DNA from: Chloroflexota bacterium
GTDB lineage: Bacteria; Chloroflexota; Dehalococcoidia; SM23-28-2; RBG-16-64-32
Assembly (NCBI GenBank): GCA_022565075.1
Contig: JADFKG010000058.1
Location: 1 to 11,231 of the forward strand
DNA length: 11,231 bases
Direction of reading: 5' to 3'
Each line of letters begins with the position of its first letter. The first letter of the stretch is position 1. This document shows positions 5,616 through 11,231 of this stretch, in pieces. Made by a program: the position numbers and the translations under genes. The notes under the pieces were generated by a model, which worked only from the letters and a program-made list of their open reading frames with translations, was not told the origin of the DNA and searched no databases.

Positions 5616-5962
5616 TGGCCCTCGCCAAGCCGATCGCGGACTACGATACGGTTCAGACCTGGTCCAGCGGTCTCAGCGAGCAGTGGGGCGAGGAGCCCGA
5701 CATGACGGCCCGCACCAGCGCCCTCGACCGCTTCTGTGACTTCGCCGGCAAGGACCCCGATGTGCTAATCGCCGAGTGCACGCGCGAAGTCGAGAGCGGC
5801 AAGCGTATCCGCATCAAGGCGCGGCGCCAGTACAGCGAGCAGATCGCGGAGTTTCAGGCGGCGTCCGGCGGCAGCGCGCGTGAACAGCTCAAGCTGGGCA
5901 ACACCATCCGTAGCTTCTTCATCCACAACGGCATCTTCATGCAGGCCGGCCTCTCCAGCTAG
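5615..5962 (+). CDS. Small protein resembling an isolated tyrosine-recombinase SAM-like N-terminal domain
   Basis: 115 residues from a GTG that shares one base with the nitroreductase stop (TAGTG). The pattern TVQTWSSGL... TSALDRFCDFAGKDPDVLIAE (12-20, 35-54) followed by NTIRSFFIHNGI (96-107) matches the four-helix core-binding domain that precedes the catalytic domain in XerD/phage-type integrases. The protein ends within ten residues of that point. No catalytic domain (R...HxxR...Y) follows in any frame before the next gene. It could be a decayed integrase or a stand-alone DNA-binding protein. No ideal SD is visible: GGAG is only 2 nt from the GTG and GAGGAG is 17 nt away, so coupled re-initiation after the nitroreductase is plausible. 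An ATG at 5702 would cut off the first helix. Confidence 0.65.
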   Translation: MALAKPIADYDTVQTWSSGLSEQWGEEPDMTARTSALDRFCDFAGKDPDVLIAECTREVESGKRIRIKARRQYSEQIAEFQAASGGSAREQLKLGNTIRSFFIHNGIFMQAGLSS

Positions 5963-5977
5963 CTGAGACGGCTCAGC
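5962..5977 (+). terminator. Possible weak terminator hairpin
   Basis: GCTGAG (5962-5967), loop ACGG, CTCAGC (5972-5977) forms a 6-bp stem directly at the stop codon of the small recombinase-like gene. A short T-containing tract (TCCTTTG, 5981-5987) follows, but there is no real T-run, so termination would be weak. Confidence 0.35.
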
Positions 5978-6120
5978 CGCTCCTTTGTGAGCGCGAATTC
6001 GGCGAGCACTAGCCGTATTCGTGCGCGTCGTCGTAACACTAGCTCATGTCCCAGCGTCAACGTTTGCGACGGGGATACTATTTCCCTCAACTGGCACGAA
6101 CGCTCTGTTGGAGTTCAGAT
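5978..6120. other. Intergenic region upstream of the HD-GYP gene
   Basis: About 140 bp without a supported gene. The only promoter-like element is TACTAT (6076-6081), with no usable -35 at 16-18 bp. GGAG at 6110-6113 is the SD for the ATG at 6121. Readthrough from the genes upstream is possible. Confidence 0.5.
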
Positions 6121-6990
6121 ATGCAAGAACGAACGAGTTATCATTTCCCGCTGCGCCAGACTGTGGCTCTCGCGGCCAAGCTGATCTTCGTTGGCCTGGC
6201 GCTTGGCGTAATCACGCTGGCGATCAGCCCGCTCGCCGCAGCCGTAGTCGGCTGCTTCGTACTCTGGGCTGCCCTGGTACAGACCGTGCGGACGCTCCAC
6301 GATGAGCAAGACACAAAAGCATCCGAAATCGCAGACATCAGACGAGAGCACAACTCGGTTATCGCCGCGATGGCCTTCGCGATCGGACTGAAAGACGACG
6401 TGACGGCCGGTCATGCCCTGCAGGTCAGCGATCTGGCGTCCATCCTCGCCCAGGAGATGCAGGTCGGCCCGGAAGACGTGCAGGTCATCCAGAGAGCCAC
6501 TCTTCTCGCAGACGTTGGCAAGCTCGAGATCGCCCAGAGCATCCTGTCCAAAGAGGGTGACCTCAGCGAAGACGAGTGGGCGGAGATGCGACGCCACCCC
6601 GAACTGGGATCCAGGATCCTGGCGGACGTGCTGCACCTGAGCGACGCTGGCGAGATCGTGCTCGCTCACCACGAACGGTTCGGCGGCACTGGTTACCCTC
6701 GCGGCCTCAAGGGTGAGGCCATACCGCTGGGTGCGCGCATCTACGCCGTGGCCGACTCCTACATCGCGATGACGAGCGACCGGCCGCACCGCAAGAAGAT
6801 GTCGCACGACAAGGCCCGGCGAGAAATTCTCCGTAGCTCCATGACGCAGTTCGACCCCGAGGTCGTAAGTGCCTTCGTCCGCGCCACGGACATGGGTTTG
6901 ATCGGACCCCCCAGCGATTCCGCGAACGGTGGCGAACTCGCAATCGAGCCCTTCGCCGAAACCACAGTCGTCGAGGCCAGGTTCTTCTAA
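6121..6990 (+). CDS. Two-TM membrane HD-GYP domain protein with altered metal ligands
   Basis: 289 residues. HD-GYP proteins normally hydrolyse cyclic di-GMP with a bi- or tri-nuclear metal site. A hydrophobic hairpin (about 15-56, two TM helices) is followed by a short linker (57-78) and the HD-GYP domain (79-260). Retained: H98 in TAGH, D131 and K134 in ADVGK, H159 in RRHPELG, H183/H184 in AHHER, GYPRGLKGEAIPLGARI (191-207), and D212. Lost: the His of the HD pair is A130 (LLADVGK instead of LLHDIGK); the glutamate expected before KDxxTxGH is G89; HHERxDGxGYP is HHERFGGTGYP (G188); and the second Asp of DxxDAMTSDRP is I215. Catalysis is therefore doubtful and a binding or scaffold role possible. 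The ATG at 6121 is chosen because GGAG at 6110-6113 precedes it; the frame is open to 6046. No GGDEF, PAS or receiver domain is present. Confidence 0.88.
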   Translation: MQERTSYHFPLRQTVALAAKLIFVGLALGVITLAISPLAAAVVGCFVLWAALVQTVRTLHDEQDTKASEIADIRREHNSVIAAMAFAIGLKDDVTAGHALQVSDLASILAQEMQVGPEDVQVIQRATLLADVGKLEIAQSILSKEGDLSEDEWAEMRRHPELGSRILADVLHLSDAGEIVLAHHERFGGTGYPRGLKGEAIPLGARIYAVADSYIAMTSDRPHRKKMSHDKARREILRSSMTQFDPEVVSAFVRATDMGLIGPPSDSANGGELAIEPFAETTVVEARFF

Positions 6991-7073
6991 AGCAGATCCC
7001 AGTGCGGTTCGTTGCTCAGGCTATGCGCGTCTAGAAGTCGTTCGCAGAGAAGCGGCTGGGCACGGTCCCCCGA
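6991..7073. other. Short gap between convergent genes
   Basis: 83 bp between the ends of the HD-GYP gene and the DinB gene. I see no strong bidirectional terminator; the only pairing, GGG/CCC around 7058-7074, is too short to count. Confidence 0.5.
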
Positions 7074-7595
7074 CTACCAGCCCATGCCCTTCAGGCCCAA
7101 CAGCCCGCGGATGTGCTGCACCTCCCCCAGGTGCGTGAACCCGTGTGTCAGGCACATCATGCCGATCGCGTTCTGTACCGGCATCTCGCCCAGCGGCTTC
7201 ACCGTCGTCATCCGTTCCAGCATTTCGTCGTCTGCCGAGGCCAGGAAAGCGTCCGTCGTCTGCCATACGGCCGTCTGATAGCTGCGCCAGTCGTCCAGCG
7301 AGTCGATCCGCAGGCGCTGGGCGTCCTCAAGGCTCATCCCCGTGCCCTGTGCCGTCTTGTGGAGCGCCAGCTTCTCGTACCAGCCACCTTCGATCCAGAC
7401 CGTCGGCTTGCGCTGCAGCACGAACTGGATGATGTTGTCCTCCGTGCGCACGTAGTGCCAGAGGATGAACGAGACCGGCAGGCCCGTGTCCGTGGCGCGC
7501 CAGTGCAGCTGCTCGGGCGAAAGGTCAGTGATCGCCTCGTCGTAGGAGCGATGGAGCTGCTTGAGGCTGCCCCGGATGAATTCGACGGTCGACAT
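7074..7595 (-). CDS. DinB-superfamily putative metal-dependent protein
   Basis: 173 residues, the usual size of the DinB/YfiT-like four-helix-bundle family. Members use a divalent metal held by three histidines; described ones include thiol-S-transferase-like and detoxification enzymes. Here the triad is visible as H47 in ILWHYVRTEDN (44-54) and H151/H155 in LTHGFTHLGEVQHIRGLLG (149-167), the classic HxxxH of this group. Nothing identifies the substrate. The frame is open to 7652, but the ATG at 7595 has GAGGAG (7604-7609) 8 nt upstream and gives the expected N-terminal helix. It is a single-gene unit, convergent with the HD-GYP gene and divergent from the phosphoesterase gene. Confidence 0.87.
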   Translation of the reverse strand: MSTVEFIRGSLKQLHRSYDEAITDLSPEQLHWRATDTGLPVSFILWHYVRTEDNIIQFVLQRKPTVWIEGGWYEKLALHKTAQGTGMSLEDAQRLRIDSLDDWRSYQTAVWQTTDAFLASADDEMLERMTTVKPLGEMPVQNAIGMMCLTHGFTHLGEVQHIRGLLGLKGMGW

Positions 7596-7623
7596 AACGT
7601 ATTCTCCTCGTGAACTGGCCGCC

Positions 7624-7652
7624 AGCCTATTGCGCCCACAGCGGCATGTCAA
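7624..7652 (-). promoter_or_regulatory. Promoter of the dinB-like gene
   Basis: On the minus strand a perfect -35, TTGACA (7652-7647), 17 bp, then TAGGCT (7629-7624). Start near 7617 leaves a leader of about 21 nt that contains the GAGGAG SD. It shares the 79-bp divergent gap with the 5' end of the phosphoesterase gene, for which only a loose -10 (TAATAT, 7656-7661) can be seen on the plus strand. Confidence 0.6.
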
Positions 7653-7674
7653 GCGTAATATTCAAAGGATGATA

Positions 7675-9354
7675 ATGCACCGAGTGAAGCGACGCCTGCT
7701 CCTGACCGGCGTTGTGCTCATCGCTCTCGCCGCGATCGCCTCCGCTTGCGGGTCCGACGAGCCGCCTCCTTCCGGCACGACGCTTGAGCAGACGCTGGGA
7801 GTGGACGGCGAGGGCAACCTGGTGGTCGCCGACGGCGAACCGTACACCGTGCGCACAGAGCTCATACAGGCGCAGAGCGACCGCAAGGACCGCCGTCTCT
7901 CCCTCGTCGTCTTCCACCAGCTTTCCGGCCTCGGCATCATCGACGAGGAGTCGCCTCTGCGCAGCGAATGGCTCGAAGCCTGTGACTCGACGGTACACGC
8001 CGGCGCCTTCCGGCCACAGGAGTCGCTCAGCCTCCACGTCGCCGAGGCGCTCATCGCCCAGGCGAACGTCGTCGATCGCAGCCCTGTCACTCGGGCCCCT
8101 GTCGATTTCGCGATCCACACGGGCAGCGCCGTCGACAACGCTCAGTTCAACGAGCTGCGCTGGTTCCTCGACCTGATGGACGGCGTACCGGTCGATCCGG
8201 AGAGCGGCGCCGTCGGCTATCAGGGCGTGCAGACCGAGTCGCCGGCCGAGGCCTACGGCGACCTGCTGTCGCTCGCGCAAGAGGCGTTCATCCCGGTCGG
8301 GCTCAACTACCCCTGGTACGCCGTCGCCGGCAACCACGACGCCCTCAGTCAGGGCAACTTTCCGATTACCACCAGCGCGGACCAGGTCGCCACCGGAGCG
8401 CAGAAGATACTGGCGCTTGGCCCCGCCGCCGTCGCGCAGGCCTGCGCCTCGGGCTCTATCTTCGGGCCGGGCCCATCGGCGGGGCTCCTGGACGATCCCG
8501 AGACGATTATCCGCGGCGTCGGTGCCGACCAGAACCGGCGCCTGCTGTCGCGCTCGGAGTGGATCCGCGAACACCTCGACACGGAGACGGAGCCGGGGCC
8601 GCCGGGACACGGCTTCACGATGGAGATGGCGGAAGAGGGCCGCGCCTACTACACCTTCGAAGAGGGCGGCATCGTCTTCATCGTCCTCGACTCGGCCAAC
8701 CCTACCGGCTTTCCGTCCGGAAGCCTCGATCGAGCGCAGTACGAATGGCTCGAGGAGCAGCTGACGGCGAACAGCAGCGTTCATTCTGACAGCGACGGCC
8801 AGTCCGTCTCCACGGAGAACGCCGACCGCCTCATGGTGATCGTCAGCCACCACCCGTCAGCTGTCATGACGAACCCCTATCCCGGGGTCGACGGCTCGCC
8901 GCGTGTCCTGGGCGAGGAGGTAGAGGAGCTCGTCGGCCGCTACCCGAACGTGATCCTCTGGCTGGCGGGTCACACCGGGCGCAACAGCATCTCGGCGAAG
9001 CCCAGCGCCGCCGGGGGAGGCTACTGGGAAGTGACGACGGCCGGCGCGCTCGACTTCCCGATGCAGGGCCGCCTGATAGAGATCGTCGACAACCGCGACG
9101 GTACGCTCTCCATCTTCACGACGATGTACGACCTGGCGACGACTGTGAACCCGGGCGACGCCGAGGACGGCACGCCGGAAGACGGGCTCAACCAGCGGCT
9201 CCTCGCCGGCGTCGCTCGCCAGCTCGCCTTCCGCGATCCACAGCTCGACCCGGCCGGCCCCGGCCTGGCCCCGAGCGACCGCAACGCCGAGCTTCTGCTG
9301 CCGACGCCGTTCGACCTGGTCACGCTGCCGCCTCCCACCGAGCCCCGCTTCTAG
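7675..9354 (+). CDS. Lipoprotein of the calcineurin-like metallophosphoesterase family with degenerate motifs
   Basis: 559 residues. A basic start (HRVKRR), a hydrophobic core (8-22) and the lipobox ASAC give C25 as the lipid anchor, so it faces outward. The body (about 75-485) has the layout of actinobacterial-type secreted metallophosphoesterases, with DEESPLR (90-96), DNAQFNELRWFLDLMDG (154-170), YAVAGNHDA (215-223), VSHHPSAVM (390-398), and WEVTTAG plus EIVDNRDGTLSIFTTM (451-457, 469-484). Of the five metal motifs, GNHD (219-222) and H392/H393 are intact. The first (DxH) reads GLG (85-87), the second (GD) reads GS (150-151), and the last (GHxH) reads GHTG (432-435). Hydrolysis is therefore doubtful. 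The ATG at 7675 follows AAAGGA (7664-7669) by 5 nt; the frame is open from 7561, but the signal peptide fixes the start. Two stops in tandem (TAG TAA) end the gene. Confidence 0.87.
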   Translation: MHRVKRRLLLTGVVLIALAAIASACGSDEPPPSGTTLEQTLGVDGEGNLVVADGEPYTVRTELIQAQSDRKDRRLSLVVFHQLSGLGIIDEESPLRSEWLEACDSTVHAGAFRPQESLSLHVAEALIAQANVVDRSPVTRAPVDFAIHTGSAVDNAQFNELRWFLDLMDGVPVDPESGAVGYQGVQTESPAEAYGDLLSLAQEAFIPVGLNYPWYAVAGNHDALSQGNFPITTSADQVATGAQKILALGPAAVAQACASGSIFGPGPSAGLLDDPETIIRGVGADQNRRLLSRSEWIREHLDTETEPGPPGHGFTMEMAEEGRAYYTFEEGGIVFIVLDSANPTGFPSGSLDRAQYEWLEEQLTANSSVHSDSDGQSVSTENADRLMVIVSHHPSAVMTNPYPGVDGSPRVLGEEVEELVGRYPNVILWLAGHTGRNSISAKPSAAGGGYWEVTTAGALDFPMQGRLIEIVDNRDGTLSIFTTMYDLATTVNPGDAEDGTPEDGLNQRLLAGVARQLAFRDPQLDPAGPGLAPSDRNAELLLPTPFDLVTLPPPTEPRF

Positions 9355-9580
9355 TAAGCAGCGAGATGAGGCAGGCGGGGGTCGGCAGCCAATCGTTCCT
9401 TCACGCCGGCGCGCGCCCTCCTGTTTCGACATCGGAGGACTGGCGATACTGGTCGCGTTCTAAAGTGGCCACGGTGGCTTCGTTTCGCAAAAACGTCATA
9501 ACGAGAGGAACATATGTGCGGTTTAGCGTGCGACCTAGAGCCGCGGGGTGCGGCCGTCGAGGTCGACCATCCGTTACAAG
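9355..9580. other. Intergenic region after the phosphoesterase gene
   Basis: 226 bp between the convergent phosphoesterase and VWA genes. No clear terminator, tRNA or repeat is visible. Near its right end a GAGAGG SD-like site precedes an ATG at 9514 (see the small-ORF entry). Confidence 0.5.
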
Positions 9581-9711
9581 CTAGCGCTCTTTTGGGTAGG
9601 CAGACGGATCGTGACGACTCCGGCGCACTGCGTAGCTCGCCATGCGCATCTTCTTGGCGTCGATCGCATCCATGGGCTCCGCGAAACTACTCAGAAGGCC
9701 CCGGAGACTAG
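9514..9711 (+). CDS. Doubtful 65-residue reading frame beginning MCGLACD
   Basis: An SD-like GAGAGGA lies about 6 nt before this ATG, and CATAAC just upstream could serve as a -10. The N-terminus MCGLACDLEP faintly recalls the MCG start of class II glutamine amidotransferases, whose Cys2 is catalytic, but the following residues show no such domain. The last two-thirds run antisense through the 3' end of the VWA gene. It may be a gene remnant or chance; I favour chance. Confidence 0.12.
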   Translation: MCGLACDLEPRGAAVEVDHPLQASALLGRQTDRDDSGALRSSPCASSWRRSHPWAPRNYSEGPGD

Positions 9712-10816
9712 CGACCTCACTCTGGACGGCGGGGAGATCGCCGAACTCCGTTAGCTGAGCCATCTCTGCCTCGATCACGGCCGGTGCCTTCTTGAACTGC
9801 CCGTCCCGGTTCAACGTCAGGGCTTCTTCCCGGGCCCTGGCTGCTCTCACTCTCGCGACCTGGCCAATGACGGATTCGTTCAGCGGGCTCAGGAGGCTCG
9901 TGCCGTCACTTGCGGCGACAGCCGCCTCGTCGACAGTCGTCTGCTCCTGACCATCCAGATCCGTCCACGCCAGGGTCGCCTGCAAGGTGAGCGGCCCCTC
10001 GAAGGTTTCGGGGATCTCGAGAGCGAAGCAGAGATCGATCGTGCTGCCTTCGGCGAGGTCGCCCAGGTCGAACGCCTCGTGCGACGTGGGGAGTCCGTTT
10101 ATACAGTCGATTCGAATCGACTGCGGTGCAGCAATGCGGACCTTGGCCGAGCGCGCGATGGTCGCCAGGATCTCACCCAGTTCGCTGGTCAGGAAGTCTG
10201 GAATTTGGCGCGCCTGCTCGATGAAGTAGAAGTGTCCGCTTCCAGCCTCGGCCATGCTCGCCATCAGCAGCTCATCGAAGTCGCGACCGACCCCGAACGT
10301 ACTCGTTCCAACGCCGCGCTGTGCGAGCTCGCGGACGTGGGCCAAGATCTGCGCGTGGTCGACCAGGCCCTGGTTCGCGAGGCCGTCCGAAAGAAGAAGA
10401 ACCCTTTGAATGCGACCCTCGGCGTCTGCGCTAACCTCCTCGGCGCCAGCGGTCCACCCGCCGAACAGGTCGGTACTGGCGCGGGCCTCGAGCTCGTCGA
10501 GGGCCGAGTAGAGGAGTTGGCGGTGGGCGTCCGTGACGAAGCCGGATCGCACCGGCGTGATTACCTCGTCGTCATAGGCGACGAAGGCGCAGCGGTCGGT
10601 GTCGCGCAGGAGCGCCACGACTCGCTTCGCGGCTTCCCTGGCGAGCGCGATCTTTTCGCCGCCCATCGATCCGCTGCGGTCGAGTACGAGCGCGATATCG
10701 AGGGGCGGCCGGGGGGCTGCCTGCGGCTTGCGCGGTACCTCGATCCGCAGCCAGGCGTAGCGAGTCAAGTCACCCGGACTGTAAGTCCTCCGGTCTAGCT
10801 GTAGCGAAATCTTCAT
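9581..10816 (-). CDS. Cytoplasmic VWA-domain protein with complete MIDAS motif
   Basis: 411 residues with no signal peptide or TM helix, so probably cytosolic. After about 38 N-terminal residues of beta character, the von Willebrand factor A domain runs from about 39 to 225. The metal-ion-dependent adhesion site is complete: DRSGS (46-50), T115 in STDLFGG, and D144 in LLLSDGLANQG. Residues 226-300 look like an all-beta domain (EIPETFEGPLTLQATLAWTD, 267-286). The C-terminal 310-400 are helical and charged (ARVRAARAREEAL, 321-333) and could bind a partner. VWA proteins of this kind act as Mg2+-dependent interaction modules; no AAA+ or protease partner is visible here. The start is set by AAGGAG (10824-10829), 7 nt before the ATG, and by the ATGA overlap with the MerR gene upstream, which implies coupling. 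Confidence 0.88.
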   Translation of the reverse strand: MKISLQLDRRTYSPGDLTRYAWLRIEVPRKPQAAPRPPLDIALVLDRSGSMGGEKIALAREAAKRVVALLRDTDRCAFVAYDDEVITPVRSGFVTDAHRQLLYSALDELEARASTDLFGGWTAGAEEVSADAEGRIQRVLLLSDGLANQGLVDHAQILAHVRELAQRGVGTSTFGVGRDFDELLMASMAEAGSGHFYFIEQARQIPDFLTSELGEILATIARSAKVRIAAPQSIRIDCINGLPTSHEAFDLGDLAEGSTIDLCFALEIPETFEGPLTLQATLAWTDLDGQEQTTVDEAAVAASDGTSLLSPLNESVIGQVARVRAARAREEALTLNRDGQFKKAPAVIEAEMAQLTEFGDLPAVQSEVASLRGLLSSFAEPMDAIDAKKMRMASYAVRRSRHDPSAYPKER

Positions 10817-11231
10817 TGGGGCTCTCCTTCTGCCAGGATGCGCCTGGCCTCTTTGATCAGTCTTGCAATGCGGGGGTCCGTGCGGGCGCCACGGCGCCTT
10901 ATATGCAGCTCAACGTCCGCCGATAAGGAGTAGCGGACCCAGGGCTCGCCAACGTGGCTCTGGCTGCGTCTGACGGGCTCTGGTGGCAGGGTGTGCGGGT
11001 CGCTGACGATTCCACTCAGACTTGCGAGGTACTGTGCGGCTGACCCGCGTGCAGCTTCGGGCGTTGCGTCCGGCGAGGCGTCGACGGCCAACCGATCCCG
11101 TATCTCGTCGAGCGAGAGGCGAGCTTGCTGGAAGCGCTTGATTGTCTCGAGGCGCTCCAAGTGTTCAGGACCGTAAGCTGCCCCTCGACCGGAGCTCTCC
11201 GGTGGTGGCAATAGGCCAAGCTCGACGTAGT
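10813..11231 (-). CDS. MerR-family transcriptional regulator, 5' end beyond the window
   Basis: The visible 139 residues lack the first HTH helix, which is off the right edge. The frame is open through 11231 and reads YVELGLLPPPESSGRG, the wing region of a MerR winged helix, followed by AYGPEHLERLETIKRFQQAR and LSLDEIRDRL, the typical second half of the domain. After a linker (VSDPHTLPPEPV), the C-terminus WVRYSLSADVELHIRRRG and ARLIKEARRIL resembles the short effector region of uncharacterised MerR proteins. No cysteine occurs in the visible part, so a thiol metal-sensing role like MerR or CueR is unlikely. A TTG at 11211 could be mistaken for a start, but homology clearly continues upstream. 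It overlaps the VWA gene by 4 nt (ATGA), so the two are probably co-regulated. Confidence 0.88.
   Translation of the reverse strand, partial: YVELGLLPPPESSGRGAAYGPEHLERLETIKRFQQARLSLDEIRDRLAVDASPDATPEAARGSAAQYLASLSGIVSDPHTLPPEPVRRSQSHVGEPWVRYSLSADVELHIRRRGARTDPRIARLIKEARRILAEGEPQ

Noticed and set aside
6046..6120. Earlier ATG for the HD-GYP protein
   Set aside because: It adds 25 residues without conserved features and lacks an SD; GGAG fits the ATG at 6121.
6115..6807. 230-residue minus-strand frame over the HD-GYP gene
   Set aside because: No SD, no motif, and the plus strand clearly encodes the HD-GYP fold.
7627..8853. 408-residue open frame on the minus strand, antisense to the phosphoesterase
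   Set aside because: Arg/Val/Asp-rich composition with no recognisable motif. It is the mirror of a plus-strand gene that has a lipobox and GNHD/HH motifs, and is a typical GC-rich shadow.
11209..11211. TTG as the start of the MerR gene
   Set aside because: The frame remains open to the window edge and the residues upstream (YVELGL) belong to the MerR domain.
1..11231. tRNA, rRNA, CRISPR, insertion sequence or att-type repeats
   Set aside because: I looked for cloverleaf ends, evenly spaced repeats and terminal inverted repeats around transposase-like frames and found none.

Overview
The window is about 11.2 kb of GC-rich bacterial chromosome, densely coding, with ordinary sigma70-type promoters (TTGACN / TAnnnT, 17-bp spacing) and clear Shine-Dalgarno (SD) sites. 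There is no tRNA, rRNA, CRISPR array or insertion sequence. Base composition, two Cys-lipidated lipoproteins, an ECF sigma factor and divergent housekeeping proteins would fit an uncultivated Chloroflexota or actinobacterial-type lineage. That placement is inference from general resemblance and is weakly held.

Layout. (1) 1-504, minus: 5' part of ffh, the SRP GTPase. (2) 590-2812, minus: a compact metal-homeostasis operon made of an ArsR-family sensor with a CmtR-like cysteine pattern, a CDF metal-efflux protein (GTGA overlap with the sensor) and a lipoprotein with a His-rich beta domain and a CxxxxC thioredoxin-like domain (20-nt overlap with the CDF gene). Its promoter carries a perfect 11-bp dyad that covers the -10 box and the sensor start codon. 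(3) 2860-3876, minus: gap, class I glyceraldehyde-3-phosphate dehydrogenase. (4) 3950-4546, minus: an ECF sigma factor with no anti-sigma gene beside it. It has its own promoter in an AT-rich divergent region (4547-4829) that holds direct and inverted repeats. (5) 4830-5962, plus: a nitroreductase-family flavoprotein overlapping by one base a 115-residue protein that looks like the isolated N-terminal SAM-like (core-binding) domain of a tyrosine recombinase. (6) 6121-6990, plus: a two-TM HD-GYP protein that has lost several metal ligands. (7) 7074-7595, minus: a DinB-superfamily protein with its His triad intact. (8) 7675-9354, plus: a lipoprotein metallophosphoesterase in which most metal-binding motifs are altered. 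(9) 9581-11231, minus: a MerR-family regulator (5' end outside the window) coupled by ATGA overlap to a cytoplasmic VWA-domain protein.

The most interesting points are the arsR promoter, where operator, near-leaderless start and a start-codon-occluding hairpin coincide; the three-gene efflux operon with an unusual thioredoxin lipoprotein; two neighbouring proteins of hydrolase families whose catalytic metal residues are broken (HD-GYP and metallophosphoesterase); the orphan recombinase N-domain; and the repeat-rich control region of the ECF sigma gene. I do not see one large new defence or biosynthetic system. All assignments rest on reading motifs by eye.
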